Source: Bacteroidales bacterium
Lineage (GTDB): Bacteria > Bacteroidota > Bacteroidia > Bacteroidales > UBA932
DNA: 60,600 nucleotides
Reading direction: 5' to 3'
Assembly (NCBI GenBank): GCA_017962925.1
Contig: JAGCUK010000074.1
Span: 1-60,600, forward strand
Below the pieces are notes generated by a model. That model worked only from the letters and a program-made list of their open reading frames with translations. It was not told the DNA's origin and made no database searches. Made by a program: the position numbers and the translations under genes. Of this stretch, positions 16,941 through 27,671 are shown in pieces. Positions within the stretch are counted from its first letter, which is position 1. The number at the start of each line of letters is the position of its first letter.

Positions 16941-19900
16941 TTAGAAGGTCAACTGAACACCGCCCGAAATGGTGCGGACAGGAGAATAGACGGAAACATA
17001 GGTGTTGCCGGTGTAGGAGTACCTGGGATCCAGACCCTTGCGGGCAGACCAGAACTTGAGGTTTTCACCCATGGCGTAGAAACGAACCTTCGAAATGCCA
17101 AGCTTCTTGGTGGTCTTCTCAGGAAGAGTGTAACCAACGGAGAAGGACTGGAAGTTGAAGTAGCTTGCGTTCACGAGGAAGCGGTCGGATGATGCGGCAG
17201 TGAACTGGTCGCCATACCACCAACGAGGAATATTACTGCTGGTGTTGTCCGGGCTCCAGGACCTGTACCAATCCTTGTGGAAGGTAGAACCTGCATCGGA
17301 AGAAGTGTAGCAAGGCTCCATGTATCCCTGATATCCGGAATCGAAGATCTTACCACCGATCTGATAGTCGAAGGAAGCGCTTGCATCGAATCCCTTGAAG
17401 CGGATAGAAGTGGAGAGACCGCCGAATGCCTTAGGCAGCATGCTTCCGACATTGTAGAAGGATGCTACGTTAGGATTGGTGGTGGTGGAGGAATACTTGC
17501 TACCAGGACGGTTGACAGCTCCTTTGAGGTCGTCATCGACCCAGTAGAGAGCCTGACCATTCTCGTCCAGACCTGCAAACACATGACGGAAGGCGCTGTA
17601 CATGGAGCCACCCTCTTCGAGCCAGAGGCTGCTTTCGGTGAAGCCCTTGGTGCCTTCGATCTTCTTGCTCTCAGGGAGTTCGAGGATCTTGTCCTTGTTG
17701 CTTGCGATATTGAAGCTGGCGGACCAGGTGAAGTCCTTGGTACGGACGAGGTCTGCGTTCAAAACAAGTTCGATACCGTTGTTGCGGATCTTACCCATGT
17801 TACCATAGTAACCGCGGGAACCGATGGATTCGGCAACGGAGAGCCAGAAGAGCTGACCGTCGGAGATCTTGGAGTAGTAGTCGATGCTACCGGAGAGGCG
17901 TCCCCTGTAGAGGCTGAACTCTGCACCGATGTTGCGGTTGGTAGTGGTTTCCCAAGAGATGTCCTTGTTACCGATACGGGCGAAGGAAGGTGCCATGGTG
18001 TAGGTACCGGTCTTGGAAAGGGTGTAAAGGTCGGTGTATGCCCATGCTCCGATATCATCGTTACCCTGCTGGCCGATGGAGGCCTTGATCTTGAGGATAT
18101 CGATAGCGGAGATGTTGGAGAAGAACGCCTCCTTGTTCACGATCCAGGCTGCACCCAGGGACCAGAAGTTACCCCAGCGGTGATCCTTATCGAAGTAGGA
18201 GGTTGCATCACGACGGAAGGAAGCGGAAGCATAGTACTTCTGTGCGTAGTTGAACTGAGCACTTGCGAAGTAACCTTCCACATTGTATTCAGAGGAGCTG
18301 GAACCGGAATCGTACTGAGTGTTAGCAGCAGCGTTGAGTTCGAGAATTTGGGGGCTGTAGAGACCCTGGCCTTCTGCGTAGAGGCTGGTGCTGTTGGTGT
18401 CGTACCATTCGTGACCGGCGATGACGTTGACGTTGAAGTCACCGATCTGGTTCACATAGGTGAGGCTCTGGATATTGTTGGTACGGATGGTGGTGGAAGC
18501 GCTCTTGTAGAGCTGGCCGTTCACACTGACCTTAGGTCCGTACAGGGAGTTGTCGTAGTGGGAATAACGAGTGGAACCCCAAATGACGGTGGAAGTGATG
18601 TTTGCGGAGAGGTGGTCGGAAATGGTGAAGTCGGCCACGAAGTTGCCGTTCATCTGGTTTCCGGCGCTCTTATCCACATTGTACCTGTTGCTGCCGATAG
18701 GGTTACCGGTCTGCAGGAATGCACGGTTCACAGGATAGTCGGAACCTGCCACACCGTAGTCGTACTGAGGATTGCCGTTGTCATCGGTACGAACGACAGG
18801 GTTGCCGTTTGCATCGAGCACATAAACGTATACAGGATAGATAGGTGCGATGTGGGAAGTGTAGTACATCAGGTTGGTGGAACCGAGAGAGGTGCCCATG
18901 TTAGGGTTGGAAGTCTGCAGGGAATTCACAAAACCTACGTTTGCACCGAGCTTCAACCACTTCTTTGCCTGGTAGTCGGCCTTGAGGCGGGCGCTGACAC
19001 GCTCGTATCCGGAATACTGGATGACACCGTCTTCGTTGAGGTAGCTCAAGCTAGCATAGTAGGAAGACTTCTCGGTGCCGCCGGAAACGCTGGCCACATA
19101 CTCCTTACGGAGGGCCTTCTTGTAGGCGAGGTCAGTCCAGTTGTCGGGCTGGAACCAGTAATCCTCACCACCGGAAGTCATCTTGTAACCGAGGGTGGCG
19201 TTAGGATTGAGCTTGCCGTCGGTGCCGATCAGCTGTTCGCCTGCAGGGATGGTGTAGACCTGATATTTGAGGTCTGCGAGCATCTTGGTGTTGGCGTCCA
19301 GGTTGGCCTGTGCGGAGGTCTTGCCCTGTCCATAGAAGTACAGATTGTACAACTGGGCATAGTATGCTTCGTAGTATTCACCGGGATCGGTGATGAAGTC
19401 ATAGTCAGGAATTGAACGGGAGTTGACACCCCATTTAACGTCGAGGTTGACAACTGCATCGTTGGTGCGGCCCTTCTTGGTGGTGACGATGATAACACCG
19501 GAAGCACCACGAGCGCCGTACAGAGCAGCAGAGGCGGCGTCCTTAAGGACGGTCACGGACTCAATGTCGCTCTGAGGAATGTTGGAAAGCGATGCGGTGT
19601 AAGGAGCGCCGTCAACGATAACCAGCGGGTCGGTTCCTGCATAGAGGGAGGAAATACCGCGGATGTTGATGGAACCACTGCCTGCACCAGGAGCACCGGA
19701 TGATCCCCTCATCTGGAGACCGGCGACGGAACCGACAAGCGCGTTGGCGATGTTCGTCGTCTGGCGTTTCTGGATGTCATCGGCTTTCAGAACGGAAGCG
19801 GAACCTGTGAAAGCCTCCTTGGTAGTGGTACCGAAGGCAACCACGATGGTCTCGTCCAGCAACTGAGAGTCGTCGGCCAGAACCACGTTGATAACCGATT

Positions 19901-20159
19901 TCTTCTCGACCGGGATGATCTGAGTCTCATAACCCACGGAAGAGAAAACGAGTGTTGCATTTCCGGGAACCGAGATGGTATATTCACCGTCAAGACCAGT
20001 GGCTACACCCTTGGTGGTCCCTTGTACAACGACGCCGGCACCCGGAATCGGAGCTCCGGAAGCATCGGTGACAACACCTTTGACAGTAATGTTCTGTGCA
20101 GTTGCGAGAACGCTTGCAAAGAGCATTAAAGAGGTGATAAAGAGCTTAAATTTTCTCAT
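16941..20159 (-). CDS. susC: SusC/RagA-family TonB-dependent transporter
   Basis: The 1072-residue product has a signal peptide (MRKFKLFITSLMLFASVLATAQ), a carboxypeptidase-regulatory-like domain (about 24-100, VKGVVTDASGAPIPGAGVVV), the conserved LDETIVVAFGTTTKEAFTGS region, a plug domain with the SusC signature (SDIESVTVLKDAASAALYGARGA) and a large beta barrel ending QLTF. It imports oligomers delivered by SusD. There is no extra N-terminal STN domain, so control through a FecI/FecR-like sigma pathway is not indicated. It is the first gene of a seven-gene minus-strand operon. Confidence 0.95.
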   Translation of the reverse strand: MRKFKLFITSLMLFASVLATAQNITVKGVVTDASGAPIPGAGVVVQGTTKGVATGLDGEYTISVPGNATLVFSSVGYETQIIPVEKKSVINVVLADDSQLLDETIVVAFGTTTKEAFTGSASVLKADDIQKRQTTNIANALVGSVAGLQMRGSSGAPGAGSGSINIRGISSLYAGTDPLVIVDGAPYTASLSNIPQSDIESVTVLKDAASAALYGARGASGVIIVTTKKGRTNDAVVNLDVKWGVNSRSIPDYDFITDPGEYYEAYYAQLYNLYFYGQGKTSAQANLDANTKMLADLKYQVYTIPAGEQLIGTDGKLNPNATLGYKMTSGGEDYWFQPDNWTDLAYKKALRKEYVASVSGGTEKSSYYASLSYLNEDGVIQYSGYERVSARLKADYQAKKWLKLGANVGFVNSLQTSNPNMGTSLGSTNLMYYTSHIAPIYPVYVYVLDANGNPVVRTDDNGNPQYDYGVAGSDYPVNRAFLQTGNPIGSNRYNVDKSAGNQMNGNFVADFTISDHLSANITSTVIWGSTRYSHYDNSLYGPKVSVNGQLYKSASTTIRTNNIQSLTYVNQIGDFNVNVIAGHEWYDTNSTSLYAEGQGLYSPQILELNAAANTQYDSGSSSSEYNVEGYFASAQFNYAQKYYASASFRRDATSYFDKDHRWGNFWSLGAAWIVNKEAFFSNISAIDILKIKASIGQQGNDDIGAWAYTDLYTLSKTGTYTMAPSFARIGNKDISWETTTNRNIGAEFSLYRGRLSGSIDYYSKISDGQLFWLSVAESIGSRGYYGNMGKIRNNGIELVLNADLVRTKDFTWSASFNIASNKDKILELPESKKIEGTKGFTESSLWLEEGGSMYSAFRHVFAGLDENGQALYWVDDDLKGAVNRPGSKYSSTTTNPNVASFYNVGSMLPKAFGGLSTSIRFKGFDASASFDYQIGGKIFDSGYQGYMEPCYTSSDAGSTFHKDWYRSWSPDNTSSNIPRWWYGDQFTAASSDRFLVNASYFNFQSFSVGYTLPEKTTKKLGISKVRFYAMGENLKFWSARKGLDPRYSYTGNTYVSVYSPVRTISGGVQLTF

Positions 20160-20420
20160 AAGCCATTCTTTAAATTAAACAATAAAAACTATACTAACTA
20201 TACTAGTTATCAAATCAGGTGCATTTTGGACAGGGTCCAATAAGCGCAATTTGAGCCGGCAAGTTCGGAAAAATAAATAACAATTCCAAAAAAATTTTAA
20301 AAACTCTTCGCGCGCGCGTCCTATTTTCTTAATTGCGCGTACATGAGGGCGACCCTTAGACCATATATCCAAAAAAAGCAGTATCTTTGCAGGTTATTAC
20401 TTTAGATGCAGCTTTATATT
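20160..20420. promoter_or_regulatory. Divergent intergenic region between susC and alaS
   Basis: An A+T-rich stretch that must hold promoters in both directions. For alaS a clear -7 box TATCTTTG is at 20382-20389. For susC no perfect TAnnTTTG is seen. Possible control elements are the inverted repeat TTGGAC-AGG-GTCCAA (20226-20240), a direct repeat ACTATACTA near 20188-20205, and a short alternating CG run near 20309. No reading frame of note. Confidence 0.5.
20382..20389 (+). promoter_or_regulatory. alaS promoter, -7 box TATCTTTG
   Basis: Exact match to the Bacteroidota -7 consensus TAnnTTTG, 31 bases before the preferred alaS ATG. No convincing -33 TTTG is visible. Confidence 0.6.
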
Positions 20421-23036
20421 ATGATGACTTCCAAGGAAATACGTAAAAAATTTCTGGACTTTTTCGAGTCGAAAGGGCACGTCGTAGTGCCATCCGCTCC
20501 GATGGTGGTAAAGAACGATCCGACGCTGATGTTCACGAACGCCGGCATGAATCAGTTCAAAGACATCTTTCTCGGCAACGCAACCCCCAAAATGAAGCGG
20601 GCTACCGACAGCCAGAAGTGCCTCAGAGTCAGCGGAAAACACAATGACCTCGAAGAAGTCGGTCACGATACCTATCACCATACAATGTTCGAGATGCTCG
20701 GCAACTGGAGCTTCGGGGATTACTTCAAGACCGAAGCCATCGACTGGGCATGGGAGCTCCTGACCGGAGTTTACGGCATCAACCCCGAACTCCTTTATGC
20801 AACCGTGTTCGAGGGCAGCGCCGAGGATGGCACCGAGCTCGACACCGAGGCCCGCGAAGCCTGGCTCAAGCATCTCCCCGCGGAGCGCATCCTGCTTGGC
20901 AACAAGCACGATAACTTCTGGGAGATGGGAGAAACCGGCCCCTGCGGCCCCTGCTCCGAGATCCACATCGACATCCGCACCCCCGAAGAAAAGGCCAGCG
21001 GAGTGCCCGGAAAGGACCTTGTGAACAAGAGCGATCCTCACGTGATAGAGATCTGGAACCTGGTGTTCATGCAGTTCGAGCGCAAGGCGGACGGCCATCT
21101 GGAGCCTCTGCCCGCCAAGAACATCGACACCGGAATGGGCTTCGAGCGCCTCTGCGCCGTGCTTCAGGGCAAGAACAGCAACTACGATTCGGACGTTTTC
21201 ACCGGCCTTCTTTCCAAGATCGGCGAGCTCTCCGGCCATAAATACGGCGAAAGCAATGAGACCGACGTGGCAATGCGCGTCATCGCAGACCACATCCGCG
21301 CCATCTCCTTCAGCATCGCCGACGGCCAGCTGCCTTCCAACGTCAAGGCTGGCTATGTCATCCGCCGCATCCTGCGCCGTGCAGTGCGCTACGGCTACAC
21401 CTTCCTCGGCTTCACCGAGCCCTTCCTCTGCCGGCTGGTTCCCCAGCTGATCGAGGAGATGGGAGAGGCCTACCCCGAGCTGAAGGCCCAGCAGAAGCTG
21501 ATAGAGAACGTCATCCGCGAAGAGGAACTCGCATTCCTGCGCACTCTGGACCGCGGAATCAAGCTTCTGGACGATTATATGGCGAAGAATGCCGCCACCA
21601 AGGTGCTGCCCGGCACCGACGCGTTCGTGCTCTACGACACCTTCGGATTCCCCATCGACCTCACCGAACTAATCGCGGGCGAGAAGGGATACAAGGTGGA
21701 TCTGGAAGGCTTCCAGGTGGAGCTCGGCAAACAGAAGGAGCGCGCCCGTAACGCCACCGCCAATGAATTTGGCGACTGGACCGTCTACAACGAAGGCGAG
21801 GATGTGCAGTTCACCGGCTACGACACCGTGGAGCAGTCCGGAGTGCTGCTGCTGAAGAGCCGCAAGGTGGTGCAGAAGAACAAAGAGATGCTTCAGCTGG
21901 TGTTCAGCTCCACTCCTTTCTACGGAGAGATGGGCGGCGAAGTCGGCGATACCGGCGTTGCCATCGCCTCCGACGGAGAGGAAATCAAGATTCTCAACAC
22001 CGTCAAGGAGAACAACCTCACCATCCATATCGCGGACCGTCTGCCCGCCAATCCTGAAGGTGCTTTCACCCTCAAAGTGGATGCCGCCCGCAGGCAGCGC
22101 ATAGCCAACAATCACACCTGCACCCACCTGCTGGACCGTGCACTGCGCGAGATCGTTGGCACTCATGTGGAGCAGAAGGGATCGTTCGTTTGCGACAAGT
22201 ATTTCCGCTTCGATTTCTCTCACTTCGAGAAGCTCTCCGACGAGCAGATCCACGCTGTTGAGGCTCGAGTTAACGAGCTGATACGCAGCAACTTCCCTCT
22301 TGAGGAAACTCGCGAAGCCACCATGGAAGAAGCCAACGCTATGGGCGCCATCGCCCTCTTCGGCGAGAAGTACGGCGACCGGGTGCGCGTGGTCAAATTC
22401 GGACCCAGCGTGGAGCTCTGCGGCGGCTGCCATACATCCGCAACCGGGCGCATCGGCCTCTTCAAGATCACATCCGAATCTGCCATCGCCGCAGGCATCC
22501 GCCGCATCGAGGCAGTCACCGGTGTGGAGGCGGAGAATGTGGTCAACGTCCTCCAGGAGATGGTGAAGACCGCCCGTGCGATGTTCAACAACGCCCCCGG
22601 CCTCAACGATGCCATCCGCAAGATGATAGAAGAGAACGAAGGATACAAGAAGCAGATTGCCGAAATCGCGAAAGAAAAGACCATGCAGCTCAAGAAGGGA
22701 CTGCTGGAGCACGCGGTGGTGATCAACGGACATAACGTGGTGAAAATCAACGAGTCCCGGGATCTTACCATGCTTCGCGATGCGGCCACAATGCTGCAGA
22801 AAGAAGCCACCAACCTCGTGATTGCAGCCGCCTTCGAAAGCGGCGGCAAACCCCAGCTTCTGCTGATGTATTCGCAGGATTTGGTGGAGGCTGGCAAGAA
22901 TGCTGGCGCGGACATCCGCGAAGCAGCTAAACTTATTCAGGGCGGAGGTGGCGGCCAGCCCGGCCTCGCAACTGCTGGCGGCAAGGATATTGCAGGTCTG
23001 TCAGCTGCCCTCGACAAAATGATTGAGAAGATTTGA
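20421..23036 (+). CDS. alaS: Alanyl-tRNA synthetase
   Basis: AlaRS charges tRNA-Ala with alanine. The protein has the class II catalytic core ([42 protein letters not shown]-type region as [16 protein letters not shown]), the editing domain with HTCTHLL and the zinc motif [10 protein letters not shown], and the C-terminal glycine-rich C-Ala domain. An ATG at 20406 is in frame, but the ATG at 20421 aligns with the MLTAKEI start of Bacteroides homologues and leaves a leader of normal size. The length of about 870 residues is normal. The stop overlaps the next start as TTGA. Confidence 0.96.
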   Translation: MMTSKEIRKKFLDFFESKGHVVVPSAPMVVKNDPTLMFTNAGMNQFKDIFLGNATPKMKRATDSQKCLRVSGKHNDLEEVGHDTYHHTMFEMLGNWSFGDYFKTEAIDWAWELLTGVYGINPELLYATVFEGSAEDGTELDTEAREAWLKHLPAERILLGNKHDNFWEMGETGPCGPCSEIHIDIRTPEEKASGVPGKDLVNKSDPHVIEIWNLVFMQFERKADGHLEPLPAKNIDTGMGFERLCAVLQGKNSNYDSDVFTGLLSKIGELSGHKYGESNETDVAMRVIADHIRAISFSIADGQLPSNVKAGYVIRRILRRAVRYGYTFLGFTEPFLCRLVPQLIEEMGEAYPELKAQQKLIENVIREEELAFLRTLDRGIKLLDDYMAKNAATKVLPGTDAFVLYDTFGFPIDLTELIAGEKGYKVDLEGFQVELGKQKERARNATANEFGDWTVYNEGEDVQFTGYDTVEQSGVLLLKSRKVVQKNKEMLQLVFSSTPFYGEMGGEVGDTGVAIASDGEEIKILNTVKENNLTIHIADRLPANPEGAFTLKVDAARRQRIANNHTCTHLLDRALREIVGTHVEQKGSFVCDKYFRFDFSHFEKLSDEQIHAVEARVNELIRSNFPLEETREATMEEANAMGAIALFGEKYGDRVRVVKFGPSVELCGGCHTSATGRIGLFKITSESAIAAGIRRIEAVTGVEAENVVNVLQEMVKTARAMFNNAPGLNDAIRKMIEENEGYKKQIAEIAKEKTMQLKKGLLEHAVVINGHNVVKINESRDLTMLRDAATMLQKEATNLVIAAAFESGGKPQLLLMYSQDLVEAGKNAGADIREAAKLIQGGGGGQPGLATAGGKDIAGLSAALDKMIEKI

Positions 23037-25432
23037 AAAAGCTCGACCGCTTCATACTCACAGCATTCATAGGACCGTTCATAGCGATCCTGGTGATAGT
23101 CATATTCATCCTGATGATGCAATTCCTCTGGGTGTATATAGACGAGCTTGTGGGTAAGGGCCTCGGCCTGGGAGTGGTGCTGGAGTTCATGCTCCTGGGC
23201 GGATGTACCATCCTGCCCCTGGCCCTTCCGCTGGCCACCCTGCTATCTTCCATGATGGTTCTGGGCCAGATGGGAGACCACAACGAGCTGATGGCCATCA
23301 AGAGTTCCGGCGTGTCGCTGGCGCGAGTGATGCTGCCGCTGATGATAGCATCCCTCGTGATCAGCATCGGCGCCTTCTATGTGGGCAACAATCTGGTGCC
23401 TATCGCCTGGAATGAAATCTACACCCTCCGGGATGATATCGGTCGCACCAAGAACGAAATCAAGATCCCCGCAGGCACCTTCTACGACGGCATCGACGGC
23501 TACGTGCTGCGCACCGAAACTCAGGACGAGAACGGGATGATGCACGGGGTGATGGTTTATGACCACACTTCCAATAAGGGCAATACATCCCTTTCCCTGG
23601 CGGATTCCGCGATGATGAAGATGAGTAAGAATAAGGACTATCTCACCTTCACTCTCTTCAACGGATCCAATTATCAGGAGACCAATACCCGCCGCTACAG
23701 AGACACCACCCTGGAGCTCCAGCGCATCCGCTTCGACCGTCAGGAACTGATCATCCCGCTCAAGAACTACAGCTTCCAGAAGTCCGACAGCAGCCGCTTC
23801 GGAGACCAGGTTAAAGCCATGCGCATGGGGCAGCTCAAGTCTCAGAAAGACTCTCTGGAGAGGCTGGCGACAACTGCCCGCGAGTCCCGTTACACATCGA
23901 TTTCCCAGTACGGCACCTTCTCCATGAAGGATCAGCTGGATACTGCCAAAATCCAGGAGCGCGCCAAGTACAAGAACTACTTCGAAGACCCTAAATATCT
24001 CAAATGGGATAAGGTCGCGGCCAAGAAACGTGCCTATGAAAAGGCGGCGGACAATGCCGAGCGCATGCAGGGCAGTCTGCTGTCTTACGGCAGTGAGGTT
24101 TATGAGTATTATTTCTACCTCCGCCGCACCAACATAGAACTACTTAAGAAGTTCGCGCAGGCGCTCGCGTGCCTGTTGCTGTTCTTCATCGGAGCCCCTC
24201 TGGGTGCATTCGTTCGCAAGGGTGCGCTCGGAGTCAGCGCCATCATCTCGGTGCTCTTCTTCGTGCTCTACTGGGTGGTGGATATCACCGGCATCAAGCT
24301 TGCCCGCGACGGTGCCGTCGGCGCTCCTTTGGGCACGTTTATATCTGCGTTGGTGCTCGGCCCCATAGGGGCCTATCTGACTTCCCGCGCCATCAAGGAC
24401 GCAACCCTCTTCAGCAACGATTCGCTGCTGAACCACTGGCGCAAACTCAAGAGCCAGGTGGCCCGCCTCTTCCGCCCGAAGCGCATCGTATTCATGGGTA
24501 CCCCTGAATTCGCGGTGGCTTCGCTGGATGCCCTGATCAAGGCCCGCTACAAGGTCGTGGGCGTTGTGACGGTGGCGGATAAACCCAGCGGACGCGGTCT
24601 GGAGGTGCACGAGAGCGCGGTCAAGAAATATGCCGTAGAGCACGGCCTGCCGGTGTTGCAGCCGGTCAAGCTGAAGGATCCCGAGTTCTTGTCGGCGCTT
24701 GCCGAGTGGAAGGCGGATCTCTTCGTGGTGGTGGCGTTCCGCATGCTGCCGGAGGAGGTCTGGGGGATGCCGAAGCTCGGCACGTTCAACCTGCATGCCG
24801 CCCTTCTGCCACAGTACCGCGGTGCCGCACCTATCAACTGGGCGGTGATTAACGGGGAGCGTATTTCCGGCGTGACTACCTTCATGATAGATAAGGATAT
24901 AGATACCGGCGGCATCATCCTCCGCCACGAGGTGCGAATCGATCCGGAAGATACGGCCGGGGATCTGCACAACCGTTTGATGGAGGTGGGTGCAAAGCTG
25001 GTGGTGGAGACCACCGAGGGTATCTTCCAGCATACTGTAGAGACGCGTGTGCAGAGGTCCTTCATCCAGGGGTCGGAGGTGCTGAAGCCTGCGCCGAAGC
25101 TGACGAAGGAGAATACACGCATCGACTGGAGCCGCCGCACCGAGGCGATCCGGAATTTCGTGCGTGGTTTGAATCCTTATCCTTCCGCCTGGACTACGCT
25201 CGTTTGCGATGGCAAAGCCACGGATGTTAAAATCTTCGCCGTGGCAGCCAAGTCGCTGAATGACAGTGGCCTGCCCGGAACGGTGGTGCTGGCGGATGGG
25301 AAGGCTTTGTGTGTGAAGACCGGCGACGGCTGGCTGGAAGTGAAGGAACTTCAGCTGGCCGGAAAGAAGCGCATGGCGGCCGATGCATTCCTCCGCGGAT
25401 TCAGAGATATTGAAAACTGCAAGTTTGTATAA
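23033..25432 (+). CDS. Fusion of LptF/LptG-family permease and methionyl-tRNA formyltransferase
   Basis: One 799-residue frame carries two unrelated families. Residues 1-475 are a YjgP/YjgQ (LptF/G) permease: two N-terminal membrane helix groups ([20 protein letters not shown]), a periplasmic jelly-roll insert and C-terminal helices ([20 protein letters not shown]). Such proteins extract lipopolysaccharide from the inner membrane. From about residue 482 the sequence is a full Fmt: [20 protein letters not shown], formate-binding region [21 protein letters not shown], and the C-terminal domain. There is no ATG at the junction; a GTG at 24458 could start a separate Fmt but has no ribosome site. 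The start is TTG at 23033, coupled to alaS. If real, Fmt is tethered to the cytoplasmic membrane face. Confidence 0.85.
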   Translation: MKKLDRFILTAFIGPFIAILVIVIFILMMQFLWVYIDELVGKGLGLGVVLEFMLLGGCTILPLALPLATLLSSMMVLGQMGDHNELMAIKSSGVSLARVMLPLMIASLVISIGAFYVGNNLVPIAWNEIYTLRDDIGRTKNEIKIPAGTFYDGIDGYVLRTETQDENGMMHGVMVYDHTSNKGNTSLSLADSAMMKMSKNKDYLTFTLFNGSNYQETNTRRYRDTTLELQRIRFDRQELIIPLKNYSFQKSDSSRFGDQVKAMRMGQLKSQKDSLERLATTARESRYTSISQYGTFSMKDQLDTAKIQERAKYKNYFEDPKYLKWDKVAAKKRAYEKAADNAERMQGSLLSYGSEVYEYYFYLRRTNIELLKKFAQALACLLLFFIGAPLGAFVRKGALGVSAIISVLFFVLYWVVDITGIKLARDGAVGAPLGTFISALVLGPIGAYLTSRAIKDATLFSNDSLLNHWRKLKSQVARLFRPKRIVFMGTPEFAVASLDALIKARYKVVGVVTVADKPSGRGLEVHESAVKKYAVEHGLPVLQPVKLKDPEFLSALAEWKADLFVVVAFRMLPEEVWGMPKLGTFNLHAALLPQYRGAAPINWAVINGERISGVTTFMIDKDIDTGGIILRHEVRIDPEDTAGDLHNRLMEVGAKLVVETTEGIFQHTVETRVQRSFIQGSEVLKPAPKLTKENTRIDWSRRTEAIRNFVRGLNPYPSAWTTLVCDGKATDVKIFAVAAKSLNDSGLPGTVVLADGKALCVKTGDGWLEVKELQLAGKKRMAADAFLRGFRDIENCKFV

Positions 25433-26400
25433 TGCCGAGATACGTATTCAACCCGATTACACTGCAGTACGAGGTTCGCGAAGAACCCCGCTACGTCCGG
25501 CATTTACGCAATATACTTATAGTGGTATCGGTTATCGGTCTCTGCATACTGTATTTCTGGCTCTACACGGACGTGCTCGGATGGGATCTTCCCAAAACGG
25601 CGCGGCTGAAGAAAGAAAATGCGGTTTGGCAATCCAAAATCGCCCTTGCAGAGCGCCAGATGGACATTTGCGAAGTAACGCTGAACGGAATCGAGGAACG
25701 CGACGACTTCGTGTATCGCTCGATCTTCGGCCTCAACGTGATTCCCGAAGAGGTGAAGGAAGCCAAGACCGATCCCGAGGCGGATAAAGTCACGAAGCGC
25801 CTGGATGCACTCACCAAGCGTGCCTATGTTCAGACCATGGCCCTCGACGAGGTTTACGGCATAGCCATCAACGCCGGCGATATGGTTTCCCACATCCCGG
25901 CAGTGCCGCCCATCCTCCCCAAGAGAGGATCTTACCGCATGGCGAGCCCCTTCGGATACCGCGTGGATCCGGTTTACGGTGGCACTCGTTTCCATGCAGG
26001 GCAGGATTTCGCCGCGGACGTGGGATACCCCGTGTATGTGACTGGCGACGGTGTGGTGGAGAAGGTGAATTATGGCTTCACGGGCTATGGGAACGAGATT
26101 ATCATAGACCATGGCTTCGGCTACAAGACCCGCTACGCCCACCTCAGCCGCATCGACGTGGCCAAGGGGATGAAGGTGTTGCGAGGAGATTAGATCGGTG
26201 CGGTTGGCAAGACCGGCAAGGCTACCGGCCCGCATCTCCACTACGAAATACTCTACAGGGGCAATGCCATCAACCCCTACAGTTATATGAATCTGGACAT
26301 GACGGTGGAGGAATACATCGCCATGATCACCCGCCGCAGGGAGGAATCCGGTCCCAAGACCAAATCCACCCTGGAACTGCTTAAAGGACACGGACGATGA
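25432..26400 (+). pseudogene. M23-family peptidase interrupted by an in-frame TAG
   Basis: The frame opens at an ATG overlapping the previous stop (TAATG) and codes for a membrane-anchored LytM/M23 protein: one helix (ILIVVSVIGLCILYFWLY), a coiled-coil linker, then the peptidase domain (MASPFGYRVDPVYGGTRFHAGQDFA). At 26191-26193 a TAG follows MKVLRGD. In the same frame the sequence continues IGAVGKTGKATGPHLHYEIL up to TGA at 26398-26400, including the catalytic HLH. The paralogue directly downstream has Lys at the aligned place, so one base change (AAG to TAG) suffices. Without read-through the product (253 residues) lacks the active-site histidine and is dead as a hydrolase. It may be a nonsense mutation, an assembly error or suppressed. 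Confidence 0.8.
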
Positions 26401-27350
26401 GCAAGAAGACCTACATATTCGACGCCGCGGCCATAACGGTGCGCAAGGTGACCCGCTCGGTATGGACCGTTCTCTGGTCTATCCTGAGGGTGTTCCTGGT
26501 GTCGGTATCGCTCTTCATTGTCATCTACCTCATACTTTCCCTAGTGCTCAGCACCGACACCGAAAAGCGTCTGCGCCGCGAAAACCGCCACTACGAAAAG
26601 GTGTTCGAGAGCATCCCGGAGAAGCAGGAACTCCTCTCGGAGTCCCTCGAAATCCTGGTCTGGAAGGACGGCCGCATCTACGAGGAAGTCTTCCACACCA
26701 AGGCCCCGGTGGTGGATCCCGTCGGTTCGCTGGAGTTCCTCTTCGGTGCCGACACCATCCCCGACGGGAAGATAGTGACCTATACCACCAAGAAGGCGGA
26801 TGCTCTCCTGAAGACCGCCGGCGAGGTGGATGCGGCGTTCGAGAAGATCTACCGGACGATGGGGGAGAAGGGCTTCGTGATGCCGCCCATGAGCATCCCC
26901 GTGAAGGATGTTTCCTACCCGCAGATCGGCGCATCCGAAGGCCTCCGCATAAACCCCTTCTACAAGACGGAGGTGGTGCATCACGGCCTGGATATCATAG
27001 TGCCGCAGGGCTCCCCGGTATTTGCTCCCGCGGATGGAGTGGTGGAGAATGTGGTGCGCAGTTCCAAAGGCGATGGCAACACCATAACTCTCGCTCATGC
27101 AGGAGGATACATGACGCGCTACCTGCATCTGGACGAGATTTTCGTGGAGAGGGGACAGCGCGTGAAGAGGGGCAAGAAGATGGCCACCGTCGGAATGTCC
27201 GGCAGCGCATACGCCCCGCACCTGCACTACGAGGTGAAACTGGACGGCGTCTATCGCAATCCGGTCAACTACCTCTTCGGATCGCTTGAACCGGACGAGT
27301 ATCCGAACTTCCTATTCATGTCGATAAATACCAGACAATCAATGGACTAA
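26397..27350 (+). CDS. Membrane-anchored M23-family (LytM) peptidase
   Basis: The 317-residue product has one membrane helix (about 30-52, LRVFLVSVSLFIVIYLILSL), a charged coiled-coil region and a C-terminal M23 domain with the zinc motifs HHGLDI and HLHYE. M23 enzymes cut peptide cross-links in peptidoglycan; LytM proteins may also only activate amidases. All metal ligands are present. It overlaps the upstream M23 gene in ATGA, and the two are paralogues from a tandem duplication. Confidence 0.9.
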   Translation: MSKKTYIFDAAAITVRKVTRSVWTVLWSILRVFLVSVSLFIVIYLILSLVLSTDTEKRLRRENRHYEKVFESIPEKQELLSESLEILVWKDGRIYEEVFHTKAPVVDPVGSLEFLFGADTIPDGKIVTYTTKKADALLKTAGEVDAAFEKIYRTMGEKGFVMPPMSIPVKDVSYPQIGASEGLRINPFYKTEVVHHGLDIIVPQGSPVFAPADGVVENVVRSSKGDGNTITLAHAGGYMTRYLHLDEIFVERGQRVKRGKKMATVGMSGSAYAPHLHYEVKLDGVYRNPVNYLFGSLEPDEYPNFLFMSINTRQSMD

Positions 27351-27353
27351 CAT

Positions 27354-27671
27354 ATGAGTAAACTGTTCTACACCATTGGCGAGACCGCCGAAATCCTGGG
27401 AGAGAATGTCTCCCTGGTGCGCTACTGGTCGGGCTACTTCGAGAAGTATCTCAAGACCTCCCGCACCACCCGCGGCGACCGCCGTTTCACCGCCGAGGAC
27501 ATCGACACCTTCAAGCAGATCCACCTGCTGGTGAAGGAGCAAGGCCTGACCCTGGACGGAGCGGCCAAACAGCTTGCAGCCAACAAGGCATCCGTCGATA
27601 AACGCGTCCGTGCTCTGGAGTCTCTCAAGAGCATCCGCGAGCAGCTAGCAGAAATCCGCAAGACGCTATGA
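27354..27671 (+). CDS. MerR-family transcriptional regulator
   Basis: The 105-residue product has the winged-helix DNA-binding domain of MerR proteins (YTIGETAEILGENVSLVRYW, then TRGDRRFTAEDIDTFKQIHL) and a short dimerisation coiled coil. There is no C-terminal effector domain or cysteine-based metal site, so the signal is unknown. This type of short MerR next to an M23 peptidase and nif3 is common in Bacteroidota. The stop overlaps the nif3 start (ATGA). Confidence 0.88.
   Translation: MSKLFYTIGETAEILGENVSLVRYWSGYFEKYLKTSRTTRGDRRFTAEDIDTFKQIHLLVKEQGLTLDGAAKQLAANKASVDKRVRALESLKSIREQLAEIRKTL

Noticed and set aside
17277-19415. 712-codon open frame on the plus strand opposite susC
   Set aside because: It is a shadow of the well-identified susC gene, with no domain, no promoter and low-complexity Gly/Val composition.
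20305-20320. Alternating CG run as Z-DNA or a restriction-rich hotspot
   Set aside because: Only about four CG steps; too short to support a claim.
24458-25432. Separate fmt gene starting at GTG 24458
   Set aside because: In frame and possible, but there is no ribosome site and no stop between the two parts, so the fused reading is simpler. Kept as the stated alternative.
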